A stretch of 64,000 bases of DNA, taken from Lolium rigidum. Lineage: Eukaryota; Streptophyta; Magnoliopsida; Poales; Poaceae. Location of the stretch: contig NC_061508.1 in the NCBI RefSeq assembly GCF_022539505.1, positions 37,814,256 through 37,878,255 on the forward strand. Reading direction: 5' to 3'. A program made the position numbers and the translations under genes. Below, in pieces: positions 1 through 13,200 of this stretch. The number at the start of each line of letters is the position of its first letter. Position 1 is the stretch's first letter. The notes under the pieces are model-generated. The model made no database searches, was not told where the DNA came from, and worked only from the letters and a program-made list of their open reading frames with translations.

Positions 1-2343
1 CACAACTGTGATCTGATGTGACATTCCAGTGTCTTCTTCTAAGCATATCCTTTGTATTGATACGATCATGTACAATGAGCCAAGCAAAGAATTTGTGCTT
101 TGATGTACACTTACTCTTCCAGATCCATTGAGATGGAAAATGAGAGGGAATATGTTGGTAGGTTAATCTGTAGACTTGACTTGGAACAAAATCTCCATTT
201 TTGTTACATGAAATAAGCCATTGATCTTGATTCTCCGATGTGACAACACCTCGCAAAATGCTCTGTAACATTCGGAACTCAGCTGAAGCTTCATTTGATA
301 GAGGGAGATGAAAAGCTTGTGCAGGATCAGAAATCTGTAATGCCTCATTTACCGAGATAAGTTTATCCTTGACAAAAGAAAAAAGTCGTGGGAACCTTTC
401 ATCAAAGAACATATTTTTCCAATTATCCGTCCGTAATAGAATTGTCTCTCCATTTCCCAAATTGCAATGTGTGATTTTCCTATAAATATCAATTAGCTTC
501 ATAATATTCCTCCACCAAAAGGAACCACAGATAGTAACTGCATGTGGGACTTCCTTATAATAATAGGAGTTTCGAATTAGCTTGACCTGTGGGAGATCCA
601 CATTGTTGTAGAATTTATGCAATTGCTTCAACATAAGACATTTATTCTGAATTTTCAGATTAATGATACCCAAGCCACCCTTGTTTTTTGGTTTACAAAT
701 CATCTCCCAAGAGGCCAGCGAGTGTGCTTTGTCATCATCTTTTTTCTTTCTCCACAAACAATTCCTTCTAGCTCTATCAATTACCTCAATTGCTCCATCT
801 GGTATATCTAGTGTACTAAGATAATGTATGGGCATTGATGACAATACAGAATTGACCAGAATTAACCTGTCACCATATGATAAGAAAGAGGTCAAGCAAG
901 TGAGCCTTCTTTCAATTCTATCGCTTAGGGGAGATAAATCTCTTATTGTTGGTTTAGTAGTGCCCATAGGAATGCCAAGATATGGGAAGGGCATTGATGC
1001 AATAGAACACCGTATTTGTGCTGACAGAGCCTCGGCTTCGACTTGAGATATGTTGATAGGAATAAGAGATGATTTGTGATAATTAACTTTGAGCCCGAGT
1101 AAAGCGTAATATTCCTCCAGTATTTCTTTCAATACTTGCAACTGATCTGCCTCAGCTGGCAACATTACAATGGTATCATCTGCATATTGTACAATAGGGT
1201 AATCATTACTGCCTCTATTGGGAATTGGAGCCCTTAATCTTCCTTCTCTGAAAGCATAATTGACATAACTTTGCAACAGGTCACCACCAAGAACATACAA
1301 CAAAGGAGAAAGAGGATCACCCTGTCTGACCCCTCTTCTGCACAAGAAAGGCTTCCCAGGAACACCATTTAAAAGGATAGCAGAAGAACCAGAAGTGAGA
1401 ATTTCTTTAACCCACTGAATGAAAGTTGAATCAAAACCTTTAACTTCCAGTATCTTGATGATAGCCTTATGCTCAATTGTATCAAAAGCCTTTTCAAAGT
1501 CTAATTTAAGTAGAATCACTTTTCTCTTGGATTTATGGCATTGATGCAAATATTCAAAAGTCCAAGCCAAGCAATCCTGAATGGTTCTCCCTCTTATAAA
1601 TCCATATTGATTTTCATGAATGCAACTTTTGATTTGTAACTGTAACCTGTTGGCAGCCAACTTTGTCAAAAATTTAAGACATGTATTTGTTAAAGAAATT
1701 GGCCTAAAATCATTCACTGTCTCTCGGGGACAAATTCTTTGGAATCAAGGTTATGTATGAACTATTAATACTTTCCAAGGGGGCTTGTCCTCTATGAAAA
1801 TCCCTGCATAGATTAATGAAGTCATCCTTGATTATATTCCAGCATTTCTTGACAAACATTCCATTAAACCCATCAGGCCCAGGAGCTCTATCAGTTTTCA
1901 GATGCTTCAAGACTCCCTCAATTTCCTCTCGTGGTAAATTCTTTAGACAGAATATCCAGACCTTCCACTGGAGTAATCAGATGTGATATATTGGCTTGTG
2001 TTGCATTATCATTGGTAACTCCCATTCTATTTCTGTAACAGGTCCACAATGCATTAGCTTTCTGGTTATGTTCCACCAAAGGGTTTCCTTGCTCATCCTT
2101 TATTACTGATATAACATTATGCCTATATCTTTCAGTGGCCTTTGCATGGAAAAATTTGGTGTTTTCTCCTCCTAATTTAATCCATCTAATTGTACATCTA
2201 TTCTTCCAATAGTTTGATTGTATACTCAAAAGTTTCTTCAGATGTGTCTTGACAATATTCCTAAAATTGAATTCGGCTCTATTCAGATCTCTCGGAGTCT
2301 TCCAAATTGTCCAAAAATAGGATAACTTTATTGCATTGTTCAA
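1..2343 (-). pseudogene. LINE-1 ORF2 reverse transcriptase and start of zf-RVT-like region
   Basis: Frames on the minus strand contain A-P-G-P-D-G-F-N-G near 1880, then R-P-I-S-type RT blocks, and the catalytic Y-A-D-D at about 1175-1186 ([10 protein letters not shown]). Further downstream, at 1-600, a segment reads W-I-W-K-S-K-C then K-H-K-F-F-A-W-L, typical of the C-terminal zinc-binding region of plant LINEs. Frames change near 1915 and 1700 and stops interrupt the domain. It continues past the left edge, so the 3' end is not seen. Confidence 0.8.
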
Positions 2344-3236
2344 TAAGTATCTTCAAATGTGATAGACCTTTCCCCCATTTCTTCAAAGCATATCTAAGAT
2401 TTTTGAATTTTGCAGTTAGCACTGAAGCCACATTCTTCTTATTTACTGGCATATTCCAAGCATTTGTAACCACCTCCATGAATCCTGGCTGCTCTAACCA
2501 AATATTCTCAAATCGAAAGATCTTGGCCTTTGGAATAGAGGTAGATATAGATACCACACAGGGAGTATGATCAGAGGTGGATTTTGCAAGTGGAAAAACC
2601 ATTGTATTAGGAAATCTCAATATCCACTCACAAGATGTAAAAAACCAGTCTATTTGCTCCAAGAGTGGAGTAGCTTGCATATTGGACCAAGTGAATCTTC
2701 TCCCCTTTAGAGGCAGCTCCAATAAACCCAGATGACTTATAATATTATTAAAGAGGAAAATATCTGCCATATCAGCCCTCGGTTTATTCCTATTATCCAC
2801 CGATCTCATGAAATTAAAGTCTCCAAGAAGTAACCAATTATCATGCACAGGGATATCCAAATCAAATAACCATTGGACAAATTCATCCCTCATAACCCCT
2901 CTACGAGGTCCATAAACGAGTAATCATAGTCCAAACTTCGATAGTGTGAGCGAAGCAAATTGCATTCTAATAGCCGAATGAGTTGTTTCTATTAAAGTGC
3001 CCATAAAAACCTTACTCGTTCCAAAGAACAATAATACCTCCGTAAGCACCAATGGAAGGCACAAACACAAATCTATCAAAACGTTTGGGGCAAAAGGTCC
3101 TAATGAAAGAGTGCTCAAACTTTTCACATTTGGTTTCTTGCAAGCATATAATGGCACAATTACTCTCATCAATCTTGTTGTATACAGCAAGTCTCTTGTC
3201 TTTATCATTTAAACCTCTAACATTCCAACAAAGCAC
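2279..3236 (-). pseudogene. LINE-1 ORF2 endonuclease domain (APE type), frameshifted
   Basis: Start MLCWNVRGLNDKDKR at 3236 is the classic beginning of plant L1 ORF2. The endonuclease nicks target DNA to prime reverse transcription. Visible APE motifs are W-N-V-R-G-L-N, I-C-L-Q-E-T-K, L-L-L-G-D-F-N, and T-S-D-H-T-P near 2575. A frameshift near 3012 moves the frame (the segment reading GTLIETTHS is in another frame), and a second break lies near 2893. The region after S-D-H is the usual linker before the RT. With these breaks no full ORF2 protein is made. Confidence 0.8.
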
Positions 3237-3455
3237 ATTCTAGTCAACCTTCAATTTTGAGGGACTATTCATTGAAAACCAAATTGGTAGTAGCCAAAGT
3301 GATCCATACATAGCAGGTCACAGAAAAAGGTTTCATTACCACATGAGTACTTAGTAATGTCATTACAGATAATGATTAAAATAACAAGTTGTGCATTCTC
3401 AAAAGCCTCCTCATGAACTGACACAAAAGCTACACTGATTGCATTACAGAATTCT

Positions 3456-4193
3456 TCAATCATCATTACTGGTTGATGTGGTGCCCTTGGAGTCATCAGA
3501 AGTAGCCATAAGCCTCTCCTCTGTCAAATCTTCTTCTGGTATCTGCAGCTGTCTACCAATGTGTTGCAGAGTTGATACTGGTATGAAAGGAACCACCTCT
3601 TCCTCTGCTTCATCAGCCTTGAATGCTTGTGCCTTCTTCCTTTTTGTGCTTTTGTCCTTTATGGATTCAAACTTGTACCCACCAGTCTTAGCCATGTGCC
3701 TTGTACACCTCCTAACTGAACTCTCAGTCCAGTCTGAGCTGTCCACTGGACTAGAGAACAAAGAGACACCAGTAGAAGATCTCCTATCCTTATTCCTCCA
3801 AGTATGCTTCTGAATGCTCATCTGAGCTTTAAGAGCACTCCTTGTGACCCTAGAGCTTGGTGGGATAACTTTCTTACCTTTCCTGGCTACCCCTTTGTTA
3901 GCAAGAGGTTCTATATCAGCAGGAGCCATAAAGCAATTATTCTGTAGCCTGAAGTTGTCATTGGAACACTTAAGCCAAGCAAGCTTATTGACTGTAACTG
4001 CAGCAGGAATTGTGTGCATAAACATGCTAGGAATTAGATCCTTAGAGATTTTATCCAACAACATACCCTTTGGCAAGATAGGGCCAACAATCAGACCATC
4101 CATGCAGTTTCTATAGCTGGGAAATTGTCTCGTCCGTAAAAGAGATAAGGTCTTTATCCGTAACGTAAAATTGAAGCTCAATTGTGTTGACAA
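3456..4193 (-). pseudogene. LINE-1 ORF1 C-terminal continuation
   Basis: This open stretch of about 245 codons is in the same frame as ORF1 but separated from it by a stop. It has no ATG at its 5' end, so it is probably the rest of ORF1. The part from about 4130 downward is protein-like: a segment with G-P-I-L-P-K-G-M, then basic and serine-rich sequence (RKGKKV, TRSALK, RCTRHMAKTGGYKFES), then an acidic tail (EAEEEVVP). It resembles C-termini I associate with grass proteins that share the preceding domain; that is recollection, not a search. It ends 220 bases before the endonuclease start, which fits a two-ORF LINE with a short spacer. Confidence 0.55.
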
Positions 4194-4214
4194 TCATCTG
4201 CCGGGGCCCTCGCA

Positions 4215-7157
4215 TCATATTAACTCGAACCCTCTCGAACTTGATGAGTCAATAACAGTCGACTCATTGAACTCGCTGAATTTCATGCTCCACCTCGTCG
4301 CTCTATAATGTTGTCGGTTGTTGCACTTCCCCCGCACTTCCATCACCCGGTCTTGATCATTATCTTGGCCTTGATCCAAAAGAATCTGTGGATGAGGAAA
4401 GCCTTGCTCTGGAGGTTGCACTTGTTCAGGAATATTCATAGGCATAGGATCATTCCAACCAATTTCAGGATATTGTGGTAGCACAAAATTGTTCAAATTT
4501 GGCAAGAGCTGTCCAGGCAATGGATGTGGGTTACCATTGACAGGCATCTGATCCTCATCATTGGGCAGAGCATCAGCAAATTCAGCAGTTAAAATATAGC
4601 AAACAACAGTCCATGATTCCTTGATCCCACCAACAGAAGCAAATTTGGTAAACACTACATCCCTGGGAACAGTAGCTTCAGAAGAAAAGGCCACATAACA
4701 AATCGTCCTCTCAAGCAAAGCATCATCCTGATGCCAATGCAGTAACTTCCCAAAAGAACTGATAGCATTAGCTAGATCATAGTCCGTCCTAAAATCCAAA
4801 GGGATGCTGAGGAACATCAGCCACCCATTACGAAAACCCTGAACAGCTCTATGATTATCCCTATCATCATGATTCAAGAAACGAACAAAAACACCCTGCT
4901 GTATCTGATAGGGTACATGATTCACCAGAGCAGCTGTAGCCGCAGGGCTTCGCAAACGATAAAAGGCTAGCCCCAATAAGCAAGGTTGGACTTCCTCCAC
5001 AGTGCGTTGCAGGTGATCTTCTATGAAATTCCGTACCTGCTGCCTCCAATGCGGGATCAAAGGAGCTGGCGGCGGAGGTAAAAGCTCAGCGACGCAGATG
5101 TTATCATGGCGCCGAGGTGGATCGACCGAAGGACTATAGAAAGTCCTGGGTAGACGGGTGGGGCCGCCATCGATGATTTGATGTCCATGCGGCAGCCAAG
5201 GCGTGGGATCAACCTCGTAGTTGGCCATGGTCGGAGTACTCGACGGCGGTGGCAGCGGAGAAGACGAGGGCGGACAAACAGGGGAAAAGGACTCTACAGG
5301 AGGTGCTTGTGTACATGTAGCAATATGGATAGAATCTGAACCGGCCCTCCCCCCTTGGGTAACCGACTCCAGGTGGGAATCATTGTCTGAACCGACCAGG
5401 GGTTCATTAATTACAATGTTACCTTTCCGAGGAACCCACTTAAAGGATTTACTTTGCTGCCAATCAAAACAGTTTTTCCGAAAATGACCATATCTGAAAC
5501 AGAAACGACATCTGACTTTCCTTGTGCACTCCTTTGCATTATGTCCCATAGATAAACACCTCGAGCACTCCCAAACTTCATATGCCATATCATCAACCAA
5601 TTTTTCCAGGGCAATATATCCATGTGGGTCTTCAACATGCTGAGCAGGGTCAGGATTTTCCAATAAACAATCTTTAACACCAGAAGTACTTGCAATATCT
5701 GTATTAATAACAGGATCAACCATGGGATTCTTAAGCTTGGCTCCAATCTTCTCTTGCACAAAATCAAATGGCTTTGCTGAACCAAAACACAGTGGCGGTG
5801 ATGTGGACGTCACATGTGTAGGTGGCAAAATCACACCAGGAGCAAAGGAAGGTTTTTGATATCCTTGACAAGCAGTGTATTCAATGGAGTCTGAGAAAGA
5901 CAGCTTCTTAGGAGGAGCATCTTTGGCCTTCAAGATAGATTTTGGCCTTCCTTGCTTCAATGCATTCATGCCAAGTTGAACCCTTTTTTTACCAGGACTC
6001 ACAAGTGTCCAAGATTGCTGATTTTCATCTTGCCATTGCTGAAATTCTCTCTGCCAATTTGGCCCACCTCTTCCCCAAAGATGAAAAAAACACTTAAACT
6101 GTTTGCATGCAAAACTCCTCAGATTAAAAAGATGAAAACCAACAGACTTGGTGGACACACAAAAGGAAAAAACTCGATCACAGAGCAGAGAGACCTTAAG
6201 ATCTCCACTGAAACCCCCAGTTGCTGCTTCTAGAGCAATGCTCACTGAACTTTCATCTAGCTTAAAAGAAGCTCTTCCAAAAGAAACCACCATGATAAAA
6301 TGTCCAGAGCTAGCCGAGGGATGCACTGAGCTGGCAAATTTAGTGTAACAATATTTTGCAACCTTGAGGCCCGGGCTATAATCCAACTCCTTGGACAGAC
6401 TGTAATGATTTACATGAGAAGATTCATGATGATTATTCCTATCAGTAGTAGTATTGGAAACTGTGCCAGGATCTGCATGGGCCATGCACTTATCTGTGGA
6501 ACTAGCTGAGCTTATAGGCAGACCCATACGGACCACATGAATAGGAAAATGTAATTTTGCTCCCACAGAAAAAATATCTTTTGTCTCCTTATATCTGCAA
6601 CCAACAATTTTACCTTTTGCATCAAGAAGAGAGATCCATCCATCCTTCTCAGAAAGAGACAGGGTGCCATCATATGCCTTCATCCTTCCACGATCGAGAT
6701 CTTTATGTGTAGAATAAGTGATCTTCCAGACCTTAGAAGGTGGAGTGAGCTCTGATATGGAGGGTTTAGCCGTAGGATGAATGGCCGGAGCATTAACAAC
6801 AAGGTTGGCTCTAGATTTGGCTTCAAAACTTACAGGATCTACAACCCCAGCATACTTCTCGGAAGAAGTGAATCCATTTGAGACATCACATACCTTTGCC
6901 TTCACAGGGGGAGTTTTATCCTGGATCTTGATCACATGATGAGGAAAAGTTATATAGGACCCTTTTTGAATCACCTCTCCTTCATACAAATATCTAGATG
7001 CAACAGAAACACCAAAGGAATCCACAAGAGCCAGCAGAACACGAGAATTACAATCCGAAACAAGAAGTTCACCGTCCTTAGGACGGAAGTTCACCAGATC
7101 CAGATCTTGGACGCTGCGGAATGAGACCTTCCAGGACTCCATCGGGGTAGATCCCAT
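4215..7157 (-). pseudogene. LINE-1 ORF1 (nucleic-acid-binding protein with zinc knuckles)
   Basis: A long open frame of about 980 residues from an ATG at 7157; the open frame extends upstream to 7229, but MGSTPMESW is the more natural start. ORF1 proteins bind the element's RNA in the cytoplasmic RNP. Two related ~70-residue blocks lie at the N-terminus, each starting W-K-(V/I) and ending in F-P-x-H-V-(I/V), with a shared D-G-x-L-x-(V/L)-S pattern; they resemble DUF2439-type domains, which is an inference. Two tandem CCHC knuckles follow (about 5480-5580; CSRCLSMGHNAKEC and CRFCFRYGHFRKNC). The C-terminal part (about 4560-5230) has a proline-rich lead and a grass-specific domain I do not name with certainty. 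It is far longer than typical L1 ORF1. The stop at 4215 may be premature, because recognisable sequence continues downstream in the same frame. Confidence 0.8.
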
Positions 7158-7232
7158 CAGATCCAGCCCTAGAAAAAACCAGCACGAAGAAACCGAATGG
7201 CAGAGAAGAGAGACGCAAGAAAATGTCACTTT

Positions 7233-7738
7233 TATGATATTGTTGCAACTTGTTATGCTTAATGCTTGTCACTAGGGCCCGAGTGCCATGATCTCAGATC
7301 TGAACATGTTATTGTTTCATCATGATATGCATTGTTTATTGATCTTACTTGCAAGTTGTATACACACGTTGTCGTCCGGAACCAATGGCCCCGAAGTGAC
7401 AGAAATCGGGACAACCGGAGGGGATGGTAGTGATGTGAGGATCACATGTGTTCACGGAGTGTTAATGCTTTGCTCCGGTACTCTATTAAAAGGAGTACCT
7501 TAATTTCCAGTAGTTTCCCTAGAGGCCCGGCTGCCACCGACTGGTAGGACAAAAGATGTTGTGCAAGTTTCTCATTGCGAGCACGTACGACTATATATGG
7601 AACACATGCCTATTGATTGATTAGTACTTGGATACCGCTTTATTATTACCTGCAAATGCCCTACCATGATTGTTATATGAATTCTCTCATCCATGCAACG
7701 CCCGTTCATCCGTCTCTGTGCCTACAGTATTTTAATCT
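7233..7738. repeat. Old LTR-retrotransposon fragment (LTR-like)
   Basis: This 500-base stretch has no credible ORF. Its wording (for example GGCCCCGAAGTGACAG and CTCTATTAAAAGGAGTACC) recalls long terminal repeats of Triticeae gypsy elements; that is recollection without a database check. LINE-1 interrupts its left side, and its right side stops at about 7738, where an unrelated GC-rich segment begins. It is a remnant older than the LINE. Confidence 0.45.
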
Positions 7739-8045
7739 TTGCCTGCAGATTTTCCTTAAGCTTTGCCCAATCTGGTGGGATCTCTTGAGGGGAGATGCGC
7801 TGCGAGTTCGGATGAGAATTTGTTGAAGGATTGCAGTTGACATCTGGTGGGGAAGGAGAAGCCATGGTGAAGGGAGATGGAGGAGGGACGGTGATGGTGG
7901 GGGGAGCTGGTGGAGCAGAGGGAAGAGGGGCCGGCCAGTCTCCGGCGACGAGCTCGCCGGCGGCGATCTTGTCGGCTGTGGAGGGTGGAGGTTTTTGGAG
8001 AGGTTGAGAAAAGTCGAGTCGCCTAGAAGGCTCTGGTTTCGGCAT
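7739..8045 (-). other. Proline-rich ORF fragment, origin unclear
   Basis: A minus-strand frame from an ATG at 8045 reads a proline/serine-rich N-terminus with the short motif DKIAAGELVAGDWPAP, then P-P-D-W-A-K-L-K-E-N-L before running into the old LTR fragment. Local GC is much higher than in the AT-rich DNA to the right. It could be the start of a LINE ORF1, a gag fragment or a host exon. Only the open frame and composition support coding. Confidence 0.3.
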
Positions 8046-10236
8046 CCGCCAGACAACCTGTTCAGTGATTGCACTTCGAACATGCTAATAGTTGCAATGG
8101 TTAGGTCGTCATATATAGCCAAGAACAAGGGATCACCATTCTTCTTATAAATTAAAAAATACTACTGTATGTTGATTTCTACATTGTCCATGTGTGTGGT
8201 TAAGCAAAGACTTGTGTAATGCCATCAGTTCAACTTTTCCTACCATGTGGATCTGAAAGTTACCCTTTCAAACAACAAACCTTGAGTATATTTGAAACTT
8301 TCACCCTCTACAACTTCACAATACAACTCATCAATGAGTAACATATGAGCAAGAGCTTTTCATATATCCAGCCGGTCAAAGGTAGATAGTGTGCACATTC
8401 CATATAATCACAACGTTGTCATAAGTTTTAACTTTGCTTGTTTTCTATCAAATAAAGGGTTCATTTCCTCTTGCACATTAAAAATAAAAATATTGAAGAA
8501 TAACTTGGTAGTCTTCCTGTAAATATTCTTAGAGACATCTGTCACTGGCTCTGAACCTAGGCGTTTTTTCGTTTGTAGGAACGATATTAGCTGGTGTAGC
8601 TGCAGTACCACACATTCTCTAGCGAGAAGCTACATTTTTATTCACTGAGGTAGCACACATCACATGTGGAGACATGAATATTGATATTGCACAGTTGCAC
8701 TTACATCCATGTCGTCTGAATTTCTAGGAATGAGTGCAAAAGAGATAAGAGGTTACCTTTCATATGCTAGACTTCTTAATTTCTTGCATGTATACTGAAT
8801 CTAACATGGATTAATGCATTTTAAGTTTAGTGAAAAACAAAAAAAAACATCACTATGCCTGTTGTCGGCAAATAAAAAAGGCTGGTACATACAGATATGG
8901 CATATCATAATCTGTCTAAACTTTGGCTAAATAAGATTTATGGAGTAAACTTATGAAGGTATCGGAAAGTAGCTATGTGTCTTCAAGCTTATTTACTTTT
9001 TTTTCGTGAGACAAAAACTTGCTAACATAAACAGACATATTACAAATCTCATACGCAGAACTGAAGCTTCTAATCTTAATGAACGAAATGATGATGTACA
9101 TACTGCCAAATTATTCCGATGATGCACATGATGACATGCATAGTTAAATTCAGAATTCAGTTAATTTGTAAGTTTCTACTAAAGGTTCAAAACTTTGGTG
9201 ATTCAAACATTAGAAAAAACTTGGAAGAAAGTATAGAGAGCTTACTTTGCCACAAACCAAAATGAACTGCAGAATGTTCTTTGAGATATCGCGGGCATAG
9301 GAATACGAAGTTTACCACATCTATGCTTGCACAAGTAGCACATATTCATATATAAAAGCAGGGGCGGACCCAGAACAAGAAACACCTGTATCAACAAGGA
9401 AGTCCTTCCACAAAGCTACGAACCCCAACATATAGTGCAGCTCTAATTTTCATTTGGTATCTAAGTGTAAGGCACTTCCCTTTAGTATCTTGAACACCAC
9501 TAGACGTTCGGCGAAATGGACAGAGAATCGGCATATAAGAGTCAGAAAACTGAACATAATTTCCAACCAAAGTATGTCCTTTGGCAAAAAAAAAGTAAAG
9601 CATTACGAAGGTGATATGATGTCTTCATGAGCAAAAGTATATTTGCTTTCACATTATGATCAGTACAATTCAATAGGTTTTAAGCTAGTCAGATTCTATG
9701 ATCCCATATTCATCTTGAGGATAAGCAATCGAGTGTACATATGCACAAAAGTGCCTGCCTGCTCTAGTCCTAGAGAAGGTTGTGAGAAAATTGTCTGGCT
9801 ACCCTTGATATAATGTGAACACAGGTACTTAATTTGTTAAATAATTTCTCTGATGCCATACACAAGAATTTTCTCTAATGTTTGCTGACATTTTCTTAGA
9901 ACACCACGGTAGTACTTTAGAAATACAAAATTCACCAATACATTTACACCAAAATCGAGACAGTGAAAGAACAATTCTGAAAGTTGCTTCAGTAATACTG
10001 ACGCAATGAATACATAGGAAAGCATAGCCAAAGGAAGAGAAAACAATAAAAACCTGAACACCAACAACCATGCAGCTTCACCAATCACCAGGCTATGATA
10101 CAAATGAGAGCAGCAGCAGAAACGGAGCAAAAATACATTTCAGACATCCACGAAGCAGCAACAGGAATGGTGCACAAATATATTTCAGACATCCATGATG
10201 CACACGAGAGACAGAGCAGATCGGTAGTTGTCAATT
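8046..10236. other. AT-rich unassigned DNA, possibly host intronic
   Basis: No ORF over 100 codons looks coding. The stretch is AT-rich with short A and T runs. A direct repeat of about 50 bases sits near 10105-10195, with two copies of TTTCAGACATCCA. A segment at 9360 (AGGGGCGGACCCAG) resembles edges of small grass transposons but gives no clear inverted pair. Together with 13821-13929 it formed one continuous sequence before LINE-2 arrived. Nothing else is recognised. Confidence 0.4.
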
Positions 10237-10244
10237 AAAAATGC
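10237..10244 (+). repeat. LINE-2 target-site duplication (left copy)
   Basis: AAAAATGC here matches AAAAATGC at 13813-13820 just after the poly(A) run. The site AATT|AAAAATGC fits the TTTT/AA bottom-strand nick preferred by L1-type endonucleases. The A run makes the right copy partly ambiguous. Confidence 0.6.
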
Positions 10245-13200
10245 TTGCATCCAAGAGACCAAACTTGACCACATTGATCAACAGACTGCGTCTTACATTG
10301 GAGGTTTTAGACTTCGCTCCTTCGCGCACCGCCCAGCAACCGGCACCCGGGGAGGCAGTCTCTTGCTCTGGAATGACGATCATGTGGAAATATCAAATAT
10401 TCACATCGGCACTCACCTTATCTTGGCAAACGTCTCAATTCGCCTTTGCGGCACCTCTTTTAAGCTGACAACGGTCTATGGACCTACTGACCACGCCGAA
10501 AAGGAAGCTTTCCTAGAAGAAGCAATTGCCGCAAAACCTTCTGATGACTCCAAGTGGCTCATTATAGGAGACTTCAATCTTATCTATCAAGCGGAAGATA
10601 AGAACAATGGTAACCTAAACTTCCGTTTGATGGGCATTTTCAGAAAGGCACTCGCCACTTGCCAATTAAAAGAGTTGAAACTGCAGAATAGAAAATTCAC
10701 ATGGAGCAACGAAAGAGAGACCCCAACTCTTGTGCGCTTGGACCGGGCTTTTTGTAACGCAGGATGGGATTTGGTTTTCGAAAATCATGTCCTTCACGCC
10801 CTGTCGTCTTCCCTTTCGGACCATTGCCCCCTACTCCTCTCCAACCAAAGCGGCCCGAGGAAACCACCGATCTTCCGTTTTGAGTCCTTCTGGACCAAAA
10901 TGCCTGGTTTTAAGGAGACGGTTCAACTTGCTTGGTCGGCGCCTTCTACACACACTCAGCAGGCTCACAGTATAAATCACAAGCTAAAGGCCACATCGCT
11001 TGGGCTGAAATCTTGGAGTAAAAGCCTCTTCTCCGATTGCAAACTTCAGCTCCTTATGGCTTTGGATGTCATTCTGCAACTCGACATTGCGCAGGAATCT
11101 CGAGACCTCTCTCTTGAAGAAAGAAACCTTCGCGCTGACCTTAAAAGGCGGGTTAAAGGTCTTGCTGCCCTGGAACGGTCCCGTAAGCGCCAAGCCTCCA
11201 GAATCCGTTACCTTCGGGAGGGCGATGCCAACACAAAATTCTTCCATCTTCGGGTTAATACTAGGAAGCGCAAAAACCACATCCTAAGGCTCAAACATAA
11301 TGATGGTTGGGCTGCGACACACGAAGAAAAGGACAAGATGATCTTCGATCATTTCTGCCAAGCCCTAGGTCGACCCCCTCCTCGCCAGCTGGACTTCAAC
11401 TAGGAGGCCCTGAACCTCACCTCTCATTCCTTAGAAGACCTGGATCTCCCTTTCTCCGAGAATGAGATCAAAGAGACCATTCTTGAAATGCCTTCGGATA
11501 AGGCCCCGGGACCTGACGGCTTCTCTATGGCTTTCTTCCGCACCTGTTGGGATATTATCAAAGACGATCTTATGGGGATCATCAACGCCTTTTCTGAGGT
11601 TTCGGCGCGCAATTTCCACATCATCAATACCGCCAATCTGGTTCTTCTACCTAAGAAGGATGGCGCGGATACCATTGCGGATTTTCGACCTATTAGTCTT
11701 ATCCATGCGGTCCCAAAGATCATTGCGAAAGCTATGGCTCGTCGTCTCAGCCCCAAGATGAACGAGATTGTGTCACGCAGCCAGAGCGCTTTTATAAAGT
11801 CCAGAACTATTCACGACAACTTCATGTACGTAAGAAACACCGCCCGCAAGCTACACCGCAGCAAAGTCCCATCCCTCCTCATCAAGTTGGACATCGCCAA
11901 GGCTTTTGACTCGGTACGTTGGGACTTCATGTTGGATCTCTTACAACGTCTCGGATTTCCCCAGAGATGGCGTGCTCTTTTGACGACCCTCTTCTCAACG
12001 GCTTCTTCACGGGTCTTACTTAACGGGGTTCCTGGGAAGAAAATCCCTCATGGGCGCGGCCTCAGGCAAGGAGACCCCTTATCGCCTCTTCTGTTCGACA
12101 TAGCCATAGACCCACTTCAGAGAATCTTAGAGGAGGCTACGGCATCCGGGTTTCTTCACGCTATGCCGGGAGATTTGATGGGCCCCCGAATCTCTTTATA
12201 TGCCGATGATGCGGCCATCTTCTTAACCCCAACAGTGCACGACCTCGACGGACTTGCCAACATCCTTCAACAGTTCGGGGAGGTTACTGGTCTGGTGACC
12301 AATGTGGCAAAGAGCTCCATCGCCCCCATCCAATGCTCTAACGTCGACCTAGATGGAATCCTGGCCAACTTCCCGGCGGTCACAGTCCCCTTCCCCATAA
12401 AGTATTTGGGGCTACCTATCTCACTTGGACGACTCAAGCGGGCAGATCTCCAACCTTACATCGACAAAGCGGTTGCACGCCTAAACCCTTGGAAAGGCAG
12501 ATTTCTAAACCATGCGGGTTGCACCGCTCTTGTTAAGTCGGTGCTCTCCTCTATGCCGATCTTCCTGTTGACGGCCTTGAAAGCTGAAAAGGGCATTCTC
12601 AAGGCCTTTGCAAAGATCAGCCGTGGCATGCTTTGGGCTTGTCACGAGACGGTCAGCGGAGGGAAATGCAAGGTAAATTGGCAAAAGGTTTGCCGACCCA
12701 AGGAGCTTGGCGGGCTTGGGATTCTTGACTTGGAAAAATTCTCTCGTGCCTTGAGACTCAGATGGCTTTGGTACGAATGGACAGCCCCAGAAAAGCCATG
12801 GGTGGGTTCAGAAACACCAATTGATGCCTCGGATTTGGACCTCTTCAACGCCGCTACTTTAGTCACCATCGGCGATGGCGCTAAAGCCTCCTTCTGGTCT
12901 TCTTCTTGGTTAAATGGCACCCCACCTAAAGACCTGTCTCCTCTTATATATGTGGCGTCAAAAAGGAAAAACCGGACTGTCCGAGACGCCCTTGAAGGTC
13001 ACAACTGGGTGGCTGACATTTCGGTCGAGGCTTTCACCGTCGATCATATGGAGCAATACGTTCGCCTTTGGGATCTCCTTTTGGCTGTTCAACTTTCGCC
13101 AGGCACGAAGGACTCCATAGTTTGTACGCTGACTCCCAAGGGGTGTTATACGCCTACAAAGCTCAGTTCTTGCCCGCTTTGCCTTGCTCTTTTGGTAACA

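Larger units (their letters stand above)
1..7232 (-). mobile_element. LINE-1: non-LTR retrotransposon, 3' end beyond the window
   Basis: On the minus strand the order is a short 5' leader, a long ORF1 with zinc knuckles, an APE-type endonuclease, a reverse transcriptase with a YADD box, and the start of a C-terminal zinc-binding (zf-RVT-like) region at the left edge. This is the standard plant L1 layout. No LTRs are seen. The 5' end lies near 7230, where the sequence changes abruptly to an unrelated LTR-like fragment, so the LINE probably inserted there. ORF2 is broken by frameshifts and stops. The 3' tail, poly(A) and target-site duplication lie outside the window. The element call is secure; the exact 5' boundary is not. 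Confidence 0.9.

Noticed and set aside
9829..10130. Hydrophobic minus-strand ORFs of 80-97 codons
   Set aside because: Two overlapping frames of similar quality in T-rich DNA, with no motif or homologous copy nearby.
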